Below, piece by piece: positions 49,963 through 58,524 of a DNA stretch of 64,000 nt. The stretch covers positions 1 to 64,000 of the forward strand of contig NZ_JAHCMU010000015.1 of NCBI RefSeq assembly GCF_018449435.1. Reading direction: 5' to 3'. A program made the translations under genes and the position numbers. A model generated the notes under the pieces. That model had not been told where the DNA came from and searched no databases. It was given only the letters and a program-made list of their open reading frames with translations. The first letter of the stretch is position 1, and the number at the start of each line of letters is the position of its first letter. Origin of the DNA: Flagellimonas sp. 389 (GTDB lineage Bacteria > Bacteroidota > Bacteroidia > Flavobacteriales > Flavobacteriaceae).

Positions 49963-50922
49963 CTATTTTTTTACCAGGCCAAGTTCTATAAGGCGTTCAT
50001 GCAGGTATTCACCAGCCGTGATGTCCTCAAAACCTTTTGGGTTATCTGCAGTTATGCAATTTTCTAGGCAATTTAAAGGCATTTCGCTCACTGGATGCAT
50101 AAAGAAAGGAATAGAGTACCTAGAAGTTCCCCAAAGTTCCTTTGGTGGATTTACAACTTGGTGTATCGTAGATTTTAATCTATTGTTCGTCAAGCGTGAA
50201 AGCATATCCCCAACATTGATCATAAGCTGATCTGGCTTTGCAATGGCATCTACCCATTCGCCTTCATGGTTCTTTACCTGTAACCCCTTTCCATGGGCAC
50301 CCATAAGAAGCGTAATAAGATTGATGTCCCCGTGTGCTGCGGCTCTTACCGCATTTTTTGGTTCCGCCATAATGGGTGGATAATGTATGGGTCTTAAAAT
50401 GGAGTTTCCGTTTTTTATCCACTCATCAAAATACAGCTCATCGAGCCCCAAGTGAAGTGCCAATGCCCTAAGTACATATTGCGCTGTTTTTTCCAACATT
50501 TGAAAGGTTTCCTTCCCAACTTTGTTGAACTCGGGTAGCTCATCGACCATTACATTCTTTGGATATTCGGCTTCAAGTGCTGGATTGTCTTCAACATATT
50601 GTCCAAAATGCCAAAACTCTTTCAGGTCGCCTTCCTTTTTCCCTTTGGCGTGTTCTTTTCCGAAGGAAGTATATCCCCTTTGGCCTCCTATACCTTCAAT
50701 CTCATATGTATCTTTTGATTCTTGCGGGAGATGAAAAAACTGTTTGATTTCTTTATAGAGCTGCTCTACCAAATCATCGGAAAGAAAGTGACCGCTCAAG
50801 GCCACAAAACCGATATCCTCGAAAGCTGCTCCTATTTCTTGGATGAACTTTTCTTTTCTAGATGCATCACCAGACACAAAATCTTTAAGATTTACACTTG
50901 GAATAGCACTCATACGATTCAT
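49963..50922 (-). CDS. isopenicillin N synthase-family Fe(II)/2-oxoglutarate-dependent oxygenase
   Basis: A 319-residue enzyme. N-terminal DIOX_N domain (SVNLKDFVSGDASRKEKF). The iron triad is HGD (AAHGDINLITLLMG) plus His in STIHQVVNPP, and RYSIPFF supplies the co-substrate Arg. Members hydroxylate or cyclise small molecules, using 2-oxoglutarate or ascorbate. No pathway neighbours indicate its substrate. It is followed within 3 bases by the SUI1 gene and is divergent from the E1 gene. Confidence 0.93.
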   Translation of the reverse strand: MNRMSAIPSVNLKDFVSGDASRKEKFIQEIGAAFEDIGFVALSGHFLSDDLVEQLYKEIKQFFHLPQESKDTYEIEGIGGQRGYTSFGKEHAKGKKEGDLKEFWHFGQYVEDNPALEAEYPKNVMVDELPEFNKVGKETFQMLEKTAQYVLRALALHLGLDELYFDEWIKNGNSILRPIHYPPIMAEPKNAVRAAAHGDINLITLLMGAHGKGLQVKNHEGEWVDAIAKPDQLMINVGDMLSRLTNNRLKSTIHQVVNPPKELWGTSRYSIPFFMHPVSEMPLNCLENCITADNPKGFEDITAGEYLHERLIELGLVKK

Positions 50923-51025
50923 TTTAGTTTAGTTTCAAAAGTAATGAATTAAGCGAAACGTTTTAAGGATTTGCATAGTCCATAGGATGCTTTTTACTAT
51001 TTTTACCCTTACTGAATTTACGTGA

Positions 51026-53002
51026 ATGAGATACCATATTGGCGATTTAGACCAACAGAAATTACTGGATTTATACGCAGCTATGCTGAAGCCCAGAATG
51101 ATAGAGGAGAAAATGCTCATTTTATTGCGACAGGGAAAAATTTCCAAATGGTTTAGTGGGATAGGGCAGGAGGCTATTTCAGTTGGTGTAACACATGCTT
51201 TAAAGTCAGAAGAGTATGTATTGCCAATGCACCGAAATCTAGGTGTTTTTACTTCTAGGGGAATTCCGTTAAATCGACTTTTTAGTCAGTGGCAGGGCAA
51301 ACAAAATGGATTCACACAGGGTAGGGACCGTAGTTTTCACTTTGGCACCCAGGAATATAAGATTGTGGGCATGATATCTCACTTAGGCCCACAATTAGGT
51401 GTGGCCGATGGTATTGCTTTGGCAGACATGCTAAGGAGAAAAAAACGGGTTACAGCTGTTTTTACTGGCGAAGGCGCCACCAGTGAAGGCGACTTTCATG
51501 AAGCTTTAAATGTTGCTTCGGTATGGAACCTGCCCGTACTTTTTTGCATTGAGAACAACGGTTACGGACTTTCGACACCGACCAAGGAACAATACAATTG
51601 TGAGAACCTAGCGGATAGGGCCAAAGGATATGGTATGGAATCCAGGATTATTGACGGAAACAATATCCTGGAGGTGTATTCTAAAATTGATGAACTCTGT
51701 AAGGCCATAAGGAAAAGACCAAGACCCGTACTTGTGGAGTTTCAAACATTTAGAATGCGCGGACATGAGGAGGCGAGCGGTACAAAGTACGTCCCAGATA
51801 AGTTGATGAAGAAATGGGCAAAAAAAGACCCAATTTCCAATTATGAAGCTTTTTTGCTGGAAGAGGCGTTAATTTCTACTGCGGAAATAGAAGTGCTTAA
51901 GTCCAAAATCACCGAAGAGATCAATTCGAATCTTCAGCTTGCGTTTGACGAGCCTCCAGTAGAGTGTATTCAAACTAAAGAATTAAAAGAAGTATATAAA
52001 TATTTTGAATATCAACATGTTGATTCCAATTCAGAAGTAAAAAATATTCGACTTGTGGATGCAATTTCGCAAGGTCTGGAGCAATCCATGGAAAAATACA
52101 ACGAGCTGATTATTCTTGGGCAAGACATTGCGGATTACGGAGGTGTTTTTAAGATAACCGAAGGATTCACCAAAAAATTTGGAAAGAGTAGGGTAAGGAA
52201 TACCCCTATTTGTGAATCTGCAATCGTATCTGCTGCTATGGGGCTATCTATAAATGGGATGAAAGCAGTAATGGAAATGCAATTTGCCGATTTTGTTAGC
52301 TCCGGATTCAATCCTATTGTCAACTATTTGGCCAAAGTGCACTACAGATGGGGAGAGAAAGCCGATGTGGTTATACGCATGCCTTGTGGTGGTGGAGTAG
52401 GTGCAGGACCGTTCCATTCTCAGACCAATGAAGCTTGGTTTACCAAAACACCGGGGCTAAAGGTGGTTTATCCTTCTTCTCCATATGATGCAAAAGGCCT
52501 TTTGGCAACAGCCATTAATGACCCAAACCCTGTTTTGTTCTTCGAGCACAAAGGATTGTACAGAAGTGTCTATGGGGATGTGCCTACAGATTACTACACT
52601 TTGCCATTTGGAAAGGCCAATTTGCTGAGCGAAGGAGACATGCTATCCATAGTGACCTACGGTGCGGCTGTTAAATGGGTCACAGATTTTTTGGATAAAA
52701 GCAAAGAAATAAACGCAGATGTCATAGATTTGCGAACATTACAACCTCTAGACATTGAAGCTGTTTACACTTCGGTGAAGAAAACAGGAAAACTATTGAT
52801 ACTGCAAGAAGATACCTTATTTGGAGGTATTGCGAGCGATATTTCGGCAATGGTCATTGAAAACTGTTTTGAGTATTTAGATGCTCCGATTAAGCGAGTT
52901 GGGAGCTTGGAAACACCAATTCCTTTTGCAAAAGGATTAGAGGAAAATTACTTGCCCCAAAAAAGGTTTGAGAAAGCGTTGAAAGAGATTTTAGACTATT
53001 AA
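51026..53002 (+). CDS. 2-oxoacid dehydrogenase E1, alpha and beta fused (branched-chain type)
   Basis: A 658-residue thiamin diphosphate enzyme. The N-terminal half (about 1-320) is E1-alpha-like (GKISKWFSGIGQEAISVGVT, FTGEGATSEGDFHEALN with the ThDP motif, FRMRGHEEASG). The C-terminal half (about 340-658) is E1-beta-like (LGQDIADYGGVFKITEG, MPCGGGVGAGPFHSQTNEAW, LILQEDTLFGGIASDIS). Bacteroidota commonly fuse these. It decarboxylates a 2-oxoacid, most likely a branched-chain one, for transfer to a lipoyl E2 encoded elsewhere. The product acyl-CoA could supply branched fatty-acid primers. Confidence 0.93.
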   Translation: MRYHIGDLDQQKLLDLYAAMLKPRMIEEKMLILLRQGKISKWFSGIGQEAISVGVTHALKSEEYVLPMHRNLGVFTSRGIPLNRLFSQWQGKQNGFTQGRDRSFHFGTQEYKIVGMISHLGPQLGVADGIALADMLRRKKRVTAVFTGEGATSEGDFHEALNVASVWNLPVLFCIENNGYGLSTPTKEQYNCENLADRAKGYGMESRIIDGNNILEVYSKIDELCKAIRKRPRPVLVEFQTFRMRGHEEASGTKYVPDKLMKKWAKKDPISNYEAFLLEEALISTAEIEVLKSKITEEINSNLQLAFDEPPVECIQTKELKEVYKYFEYQHVDSNSEVKNIRLVDAISQGLEQSMEKYNELIILGQDIADYGGVFKITEGFTKKFGKSRVRNTPICESAIVSAAMGLSINGMKAVMEMQFADFVSSGFNPIVNYLAKVHYRWGEKADVVIRMPCGGGVGAGPFHSQTNEAWFTKTPGLKVVYPSSPYDAKGLLATAINDPNPVLFFEHKGLYRSVYGDVPTDYYTLPFGKANLLSEGDMLSIVTYGAAVKWVTDFLDKSKEINADVIDLRTLQPLDIEAVYTSVKKTGKLLILQEDTLFGGIASDISAMVIENCFEYLDAPIKRVGSLETPIPFAKGLEENYLPQKRFEKALKEILDY

Positions 53003-53101
53003 TTTTTACCTTTTTAACTAACTTTTAACAAGACAAATAGATTATTACACTGTTACGACCGTATATATAACTTAAATCCAATATAAAAACTCCAATTTCT
53101 T

Positions 53102-53587
53102 ATGGTAAAACAAACATTTTTATTTCTGGCATTAGCAACTTTTTTGCTAACGTCCTGTTCGGTTTCAAAAAATGCGAGGACACAACGAAATCTTTTTAGC
53201 GGTACTTGGACATTGAACAATGTATCTTACGAAAACAATACAGGTAATTTTAAATCCGTCATTTTCAATGATGCCGAAGATATCTGCTTTGAAGGCAGCG
53301 ATTGGTTCTTTAGGGACAATAATAGTACGGGTAGGTACACGATTTCATCCAGCACGTTGTGTCAAGGAGGTGATCGTTTCTTTAGATGGTCTGTTGTCGA
53401 ACCTTCTCAAAACTACAGTAGTCAATTACAATTTAAGTTTATTGACGAAAAACGCAAAGACATTTCTGGCGGGTTTGGGTACCGCCTTAACATTGCCAAT
53501 ATCAATGAGCAATCTATGACACTTAAGTCAAATGTATCCGTAGACGGACAACCAGTAACCATAGTATATGAATTCACAAAAAAATAA
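53102..53587 (+). CDS. lipocalin-like lipoprotein
   Basis: A 161-residue lipoprotein (lipobox Cys19, FLLTSCSVSKN). The beta-rich body with SGTWTLNNVSYENNTG and CFEGSDWFFRDNNSTGRYTI looks like a lipocalin-like barrel. It overlaps the downstream OmpA-type gene's longest frame but ends 4 bases before the preferred start. Function unknown; its neighbour suggests a cell-envelope role. Confidence 0.8.
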   Translation: MVKQTFLFLALATFLLTSCSVSKNARTQRNLFSGTWTLNNVSYENNTGNFKSVIFNDAEDICFEGSDWFFRDNNSTGRYTISSSTLCQGGDRFFRWSVVEPSQNYSSQLQFKFIDEKRKDISGGFGYRLNIANINEQSMTLKSNVSVDGQPVTIVYEFTKK

Positions 53588-53591
53588 ACAG

Positions 53592-54287
53592 ATGAAAAAA
53601 ATATTCTTTAGAAGCACAACTTTTGTTTTAACGCTAAGTTTGATGTTAAGCTGTAATGCTGTAAAAAATGCCAATAATACTCAAAAAGGAGCTGGAATTG
53701 GGGCAGCAGGAGGTGCCGTAGTCGGTGGTATAATCGGAAACAATGTTGGAAAAGGAGGTAATACCGCTTTAGGAGCGATTATTGGCGCTGTAGTTGGCGG
53801 AGCTGCTGGTGGATATATCGGTAATCGAATGGATAGACAGGCGGAACGTATTGAAGAAGAGATTCCAGGTGCAGAAGTAAACAGGGTAGGTGAGGGAATC
53901 AACGTAACCTTTAATGAGGAGGCTGGTGTTTATTTTGATACCAGCAGGTCTGACGTTAAAGGGACTTCAGCAACTACTTTAGATAAATTGGCTGGAATTT
54001 TTAAAGAGTACCCAAATTCCAATGTTTTGGTTGAGGGTCACACAGATAGTGCTGGCAGTGAAGAGTACAACTGGAAGTTATCACAACAGCGAGCCGAATC
54101 CGTTACAGCATATTTGGTTTCCAAAGGAATTTCCAGAGGAAGATTTACCACGAAGTGGTACGGAGAGACCCAGCCTCGAGAAAGTAATGAGACTTCTGCT
54201 GGTAAAGCAAAAAACCGTCGTGTGGAATTGGCCATTGTTGCTAGTGAAGAACTGAAACAAGAAGCTTATCAAAATACGAACAGGTAA
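53592..54287 (+). CDS. OmpA-family lipoprotein with glycine zipper
   Basis: A 231-residue protein from ATG 53592 (MKKIFFRSTTFVLTLSLMLSC), lipobox Cys21. A glycine-zipper region follows (about 35-85, GAGIGAAGGAVVGGIIGNNV), then an OmpA-like peptidoglycan-binding domain with VLVEGHTDSAGSEEYNWKLS and RGRFTTKWYGETQPRESN. It links the outer membrane to peptidoglycan. I rejected the start at 53568, eight residues upstream, because it lies inside the lipocalin gene and breaks the signal peptide. A terminator follows. Confidence 0.92.
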   Translation: MKKIFFRSTTFVLTLSLMLSCNAVKNANNTQKGAGIGAAGGAVVGGIIGNNVGKGGNTALGAIIGAVVGGAAGGYIGNRMDRQAERIEEEIPGAEVNRVGEGINVTFNEEAGVYFDTSRSDVKGTSATTLDKLAGIFKEYPNSNVLVEGHTDSAGSEEYNWKLSQQRAESVTAYLVSKGISRGRFTTKWYGETQPRESNETSAGKAKNRRVELAIVASEELKQEAYQNTNR

Positions 54288-54313
54288 ATAACCCATCTGG
54301 TATTTATTTTTAG

Positions 54314-54345
54314 AATCCCCGATCTGAACAGGTCGGGATTTTTGC
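54314..54345 (+). terminator. rho-independent terminator of the OmpA-type gene
   Basis: AATCCCCGATCT pairs with AGGTCGGGATT (a bulged C and a G-U pair, loop of about six), followed by TTTTT. It lies 26 bases after the stop and directly before the polyketide cluster. Confidence 0.75.
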
Positions 54346-54368
54346 TTTTAAAGCGTTATCTTCATGAG

Positions 54369-55496
54369 GTGAATGATCACGAAGTACTTATCGTAGGTGG
54401 AGGGTTGGCAGGATTAACAGCTGCATTGGATTTGGCGCAGCGAGGGAAACAGGTTTTGGTTATTGAAAAGAACACCTATCCAAATCATAAAGTGTGTGGA
54501 GAGTATGTTTCTAATGAGGTCAAACCCTATTTAGAACATTTGGGATTCTCTTTATCGGATTTTAGCCTACCAGAAATCAATACATTTCAAATAAGCACTC
54601 AAAAAGGTCGGGTCATTCAAATAGATTTACCGTTGGGGGGCTTTGGAATAAGCAGATATGCTCTAGATTACCATCTTTATATGCTGGCCAAGAAAAAGGG
54701 GGTTGTTTTTCAATTTGATACTGTTACCAATATTCAGTTTATGAATGATAGGTTTTTGGTTACCCTTTCAACTGATAAGGAAATCTTGGCCAAGGTAGTT
54801 TTAGGGGCTTTTGGGAAACGTTCTAACTTAGACGTTAAGCTCGATCGTGGATTCATAAAACGGAAGTCCCAGTGGCTAGGTATAAAATGTCATTATGAGT
54901 ATAGCGGTCATCCTTCCAATTTGGTTGGGTTGCATAATTTTCCTGGCGGATATGGAGGCTTATCGGAAATTGAAGATGGGAGCTTGAATTTCTGTAGTTT
55001 GGTCAATTATGAAAGCTTTAAAAAGGAAAAGAATATCACTGCTTTTAATAAGAATGTGGTGTCGCAAAATCCGTTGTTAAGGGAGTTTTTATCCAATGCT
55101 TCTCCAAAATTCGAAAAATCGATAAGTATCGCCCAGATTTCATTTGAAAAGAAAAAAGCAGTTGAGAATCATATATTGATGTGCGGAGATACGGCAGGAT
55201 TAATACATCCACTTTGTGGCAACGGAATGGCTATGGCGATTCATAGCGCAAAACTTTCAGTGGAAAGTGTAATGAACTTTTTGGAAAAACCTACTTTTTT
55301 GAGAGCGGACATGGAAAATGGGTATCAACAAGAATGGGAAAAGAATTTTAAGAATAGATTATGGATGGGGAGGCAATTACAGACGCTAATGATGCATACC
55401 AATTGGTTTAATTTTGGAATGAATACAGTCGCAAATTCAAGAACAGTATTAAGGAGCTTAATTCGCAGTACCCATGGAAACCCAATCACGATTTAA
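54369..55496 (+). CDS. FAD-dependent oxidoreductase (geranylgeranyl reductase-like), polyketide cluster
   Basis: About 375 residues. Dinucleotide motif VLIVGGGLAGLTAALDLA, then KVCGEYVSNEVKPYLE, and the FAD-binding GDTAGLIHPLCGNGMAMAIHS near residue 270. This family contains geranylgeranyl reductases and aromatic ring hydroxylases or tailoring oxidases. The reported frame starts with TTG 54342 inside the terminator T-run; the GTG at 54369 just before the Rossmann motif is more likely. It is the first gene of a tight eight-gene unit that encodes a type III PKS, so a tailoring role (hydroxylation or oxidation of the ring) is inferred. Confidence 0.85.
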   Translation: MNDHEVLIVGGGLAGLTAALDLAQRGKQVLVIEKNTYPNHKVCGEYVSNEVKPYLEHLGFSLSDFSLPEINTFQISTQKGRVIQIDLPLGGFGISRYALDYHLYMLAKKKGVVFQFDTVTNIQFMNDRFLVTLSTDKEILAKVVLGAFGKRSNLDVKLDRGFIKRKSQWLGIKCHYEYSGHPSNLVGLHNFPGGYGGLSEIEDGSLNFCSLVNYESFKKEKNITAFNKNVVSQNPLLREFLSNASPKFEKSISIAQISFEKKKAVENHILMCGDTAGLIHPLCGNGMAMAIHSAKLSVESVMNFLEKPTFLRADMENGYQQEWEKNFKNRLWMGRQLQTLMMHTNWFNFGMNTVANSRTVLRSLIRSTHGNPITI

Positions 55497-56209
55497 TGGA
55501 TTTTTCAGTAAGAAGCAAGGAGCCGGAGCTCATGGATGATTCAAATATGAAGTTTGATACATTAAGTGAAGCCTATGCGGATATTAATAGATGTAACAGT
55601 TTGTTGGGTGGAGATGGGATAACACTAAATGCTGTGTGGGATTTAGTTAAAATGGATGTCAAAAAATCGTATACGATTTTAGATATGGGCTGTGGGGATG
55701 GTACTATGCTTAGGAAGCTTTCCGATTTTCTAAGTAAAAGGGAAGTTTCGCATAGTATGATCGGCATAGATTTAAGAGATGATGTACTTCGTATTGCCAA
55801 GGAAAAATCAATAGATTTCCCTAATCTTACGTTTAAGAAAGTAGATATTTTAAAAGCAGATTCAGAACTCACTTGTGACATTCTGATCAACACGTTGACT
55901 ATGCATCACTTTGATGAAGACCGGATAGATGCATTTTTGAAACAATTTGTGCATCTTGCCAAAATTGGCGTAGTTATCAACGATTTACAACGCAGTAGAA
56001 TGGCCTATGTGCTTTTCCATGTTTTTGGTTTGTTTTTCATAAGAACCAAAGTGGCAAAATATGATGGTCTTGTTTCCATTAGTAAAGGTTTTAGAAAAGA
56101 GGAACTTATTGCATTGTCAAAAAATATACCAAATGTTATCCATAAAATTCAATGGAAATGGGCTTTTAGATATGTTTGGATAATGAACTTTAAACGACAG
56201 TATAGTTAA
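55496..56209 (+). CDS. class I SAM-dependent methyltransferase
   Basis: A 237-residue protein. SAM motif I is ILDMGCGDGTMLRKL (about residue 62), IGIDLRDDVLRIAKE is motif II-like, and NTLTMHHFDEDRI follows. The start ATG overlaps the preceding stop (TAATG) and its stop overlaps the type III PKS start, so translation is coupled. The C-terminal part (KWAFRYVWIMNF) is not a recognised extra domain. In the cluster it probably O- or C-methylates the polyketide product, as SrsB-like enzymes do. Confidence 0.88.
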   Translation: MDFSVRSKEPELMDDSNMKFDTLSEAYADINRCNSLLGGDGITLNAVWDLVKMDVKKSYTILDMGCGDGTMLRKLSDFLSKREVSHSMIGIDLRDDVLRIAKEKSIDFPNLTFKKVDILKADSELTCDILINTLTMHHFDEDRIDAFLKQFVHLAKIGVVINDLQRSRMAYVLFHVFGLFFIRTKVAKYDGLVSISKGFRKEELIALSKNIPNVIHKIQWKWAFRYVWIMNFKRQYS

Positions 56210-57264
56210 TGAATTCAGTTCGTGTTGTGCAGGTATCTAAGCAAGTCCCCATTTATAGTAGAGATACATCGGATATCATTCCTTTTATAAATACATGGCT
56301 TTCGGGACGGGATGAACGCTTCCGTAGAAAGGTGGTCAAGATATTTGAGGGTGCAGGTGTTGATCGTCGCTTTGGCATCATGGATATTGAAGAAGTCTTT
56401 ATGGCCACTTCTTTTGAAGAAAAAAATGCTATCTATGCTAGAGAAGCAAAAATATTGGGGAAGAAAGCTTTGGTCAAAGCATTGGCAAAAGCCAACTGGC
56501 AAAGCGAATCGTTGGATTTCATAATTGCGGTAAGTTGTACCGGCATTATGATTCCTTCGTTGGATGCATATTTGGTCGATACAGTAGGGTTGAAACAAAA
56601 TATTGTTAGGCTTCCTGTTACCGAAATGGGTTGCGCCGCAGGCGTGTCCGGTCTCATATATGCTGCTAATTTTCTAAGGGCAAATCCTGGAAAACGTGCC
56701 GCCGTAGTGGCGGTTGAAAGCCCTACGGCCACTTTTCAATTAAATGATTTTTCCATGGCCAATATGGTCAGTGCCGCAATATTTGGTGATGGTGCTGCAT
56801 GTGTTTTACTGTCTTCGGAATCTGACTCCCAGGGGCCGAAAGTGATCGGAGAAGAAATGTATCATTTTAAAGATGCTACTCATCTAATGGGCTTTGACCT
56901 AACCAATACTGGATTGAAAATGATTTTAGACCCAGCAGTTCCTCAAGTAATAGCAGAACATTTTCCAAAAATTGTCCATCCATTTTTGCAAAAATTTGAT
57001 TCAAATATTGAGAAAGTGAATCATTTGATTTTTCATCCAGGAGGAAGGAAGATTGTACAGACGGTTGAAGAATTGTTTGGTAAATTAGGGAAGAATATTG
57101 ATGATACGCGGGAAGTGTTAAGGGCATATGGTAATATGAGTAGCGTTACCGTGCTCTATGTCTTGGAGCGATTTTTAGAGAAGGACATTGAACCTGGAGA
57201 ACAGGGAATGGTGTTAAGTTTTGGCCCAGGGTTTTCTGCACAGCGTGTTTTATTGGAATGGTAA
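56209..57264 (+). CDS. type III polyketide synthase (chalcone synthase family)
   Basis: A 351-residue homodimeric-type ketosynthase. The catalytic Cys142 lies in TEMGCAAGVSGL, His276 in LIFHPGGRKIV and Asn309 in AYGNMSSVTVLY, so the Cys-His-Asn triad is intact. The family extends an acyl-CoA or acyl-ACP starter with malonyl-CoA and cyclises to pyrones, resorcinols, phloroglucinols or chromones. Gatekeeper residues cannot be compared here. Surrounding FabF, FabZ, enoyl reductase and ACP genes suggest a fatty-acyl starter. Its ATG overlaps the methyltransferase stop. Confidence 0.93.
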   Translation: MNSVRVVQVSKQVPIYSRDTSDIIPFINTWLSGRDERFRRKVVKIFEGAGVDRRFGIMDIEEVFMATSFEEKNAIYAREAKILGKKALVKALAKANWQSESLDFIIAVSCTGIMIPSLDAYLVDTVGLKQNIVRLPVTEMGCAAGVSGLIYAANFLRANPGKRAAVVAVESPTATFQLNDFSMANMVSAAIFGDGAACVLLSSESDSQGPKVIGEEMYHFKDATHLMGFDLTNTGLKMILDPAVPQVIAEHFPKIVHPFLQKFDSNIEKVNHLIFHPGGRKIVQTVEELFGKLGKNIDDTREVLRAYGNMSSVTVLYVLERFLEKDIEPGEQGMVLSFGPGFSAQRVLLEW

Positions 57265-57279
57265 TTTGATTGGATAACA

Positions 57280-58062
57280 ATGAGTGATACAAAGAAATGG
57301 GCATTGATATTGGGTGGTAGTAGCGGACTTGGTTTGGCGACTGTAAAAAAACTTGCTGAAAAACAATTTAATGTAATAGTTATTCATAGGGATAGAAAAT
57401 CTGATTTAGAGGAAATTAATGATGTTTTTCGAGAAATTACTTTAAGTAGAAAAATATTGCATAGTTTTAATATCGATGCTATAAACCCTGAAAAGCGGGA
57501 AAGGCTGATACAAGAAATTACAAAACTGGTCAGGACAGAAAAGATACACGTGCTAGTCCATAGTATTGCAAAAGGTAACTTAAAGTCAATGTTGGATGAA
57601 GAAGGGAATGTGCTGAGTAACCAGGATTTTCATTTGACTATTGATGCGATGGCAATAAGTCTTTATGACTGGGTGAAAACATTGGATAGGAAGAAGCTCT
57701 TTGCAAAGGACACCCGTATAGTCGCTTATACCAGTGAAGGTAGCTCCAAAGCTTGGCGAAGTTATGCAGCGGTATCCGCTGCAAAAGCTGTCTTGGAATC
57801 AATTGTCCGAAATATAGCGTTGGAATTTGCACCGAAAGGCATCAAGGCGAACTGTATTCAAGCTGGTGTTACCGACACGAAATCCCTTCAAATGATTCCG
57901 AATAGTGATTTGCTTATACAGGAGTCATTACGAAGAAATCCGAATAATCGTTTAACGACTCCAGAAGACATAGCGAATGCAACATACCTTCTAACATTGG
58001 AAGAGGCCAAATGGATAACCGGAACTGTTTTAAAAGTAGATGGTGGGGAAAGTTTGCAATAA
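57280..58062 (+). CDS. FabL-like enoyl-ACP reductase (SDR)
   Basis: A 260-residue SDR with glycine motif LGGSSGLGLAT. The catalytic Tyr-Lys are spaced as in enoyl-ACP reductases: Tyr162 and Lys169 (SYAAVSAAKAVLE), Y-x6-K rather than Y-x3-K. The following IALEFAPKGIKANCIQAG and SLQMIPNSD resemble FabL from Bacillus more than FabI. It should reduce the enoyl bond of an acyl-ACP with NAD(P)H. It starts 15 bases after the PKS gene. The name 'FabL-like' is inference. Confidence 0.82.
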   Translation: MSDTKKWALILGGSSGLGLATVKKLAEKQFNVIVIHRDRKSDLEEINDVFREITLSRKILHSFNIDAINPEKRERLIQEITKLVRTEKIHVLVHSIAKGNLKSMLDEEGNVLSNQDFHLTIDAMAISLYDWVKTLDRKKLFAKDTRIVAYTSEGSSKAWRSYAAVSAAKAVLESIVRNIALEFAPKGIKANCIQAGVTDTKSLQMIPNSDLLIQESLRRNPNNRLTTPEDIANATYLLTLEEAKWITGTVLKVDGGESLQ

Positions 58063-58065
58063 AGT

Positions 58066-58524
58066 ATGATGATAAAAAAAATAATAGCATTATTGCCATA
58101 TAAGGCTCCTTTCCTGTTTGTGGATGAAATCAATGCCATTAATGAAAATGGGGTCGAGGGGACCTTCGTGTTTAAAAAAACTTCTTCTTTTTATAAAGGC
58201 CATTTTAAAAACTTTCCCGTCACACCAGGTGTAATTCTAACAGAGTGCTGTGCCCAAATTGGTGTAGTATGCCTTGGTATATATCTTCTTAAAGATGAAA
58301 TTGAGGAAGATACCGAAAAAAACCTGCAAATAGCCTTAAGTAGTTCAGAAATGGAATTTTATCTACCCGTATTCCCAGATGAAATGGTAAGGGTTGTTTC
58401 GGAAAAGGTGTATTTCCGGTTTAATAAACTAAAATGTAAAGTGAAACTTTTTAATTCAGAAGACAAGCTAGTATGCAAAGGTATTTTGGCAGGGATGTTT
58501 AAACAAGAAGGGAATGGGAAATAG
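58066..58524 (+). CDS. FabZ-like 3-hydroxyacyl-ACP dehydratase
   Basis: A 152-residue hot-dog protein. The catalytic His46 and Glu60 lie in the motif FYKGHFKNFPVTPGVILTE, as in FabZ. The family dehydrates beta-hydroxyacyl-ACP. The gene begins 3 bases after the reductase gene and its end overlaps the ketosynthase start by 11 bases. The second in-frame ATG at 58069 could be the actual start. Confidence 0.88.
   Translation: MMIKKIIALLPYKAPFLFVDEINAINENGVEGTFVFKKTSSFYKGHFKNFPVTPGVILTECCAQIGVVCLGIYLLKDEIEEDTEKNLQIALSSSEMEFYLPVFPDEMVRVVSEKVYFRFNKLKCKVKLFNSEDKLVCKGILAGMFKQEGNGK

Noticed and set aside
51026-53002. Frameshift fusion of two E1 genes.
   Set aside because: The alpha and beta halves are in one clean frame with a linker; such fusions are normal in Bacteroidota.
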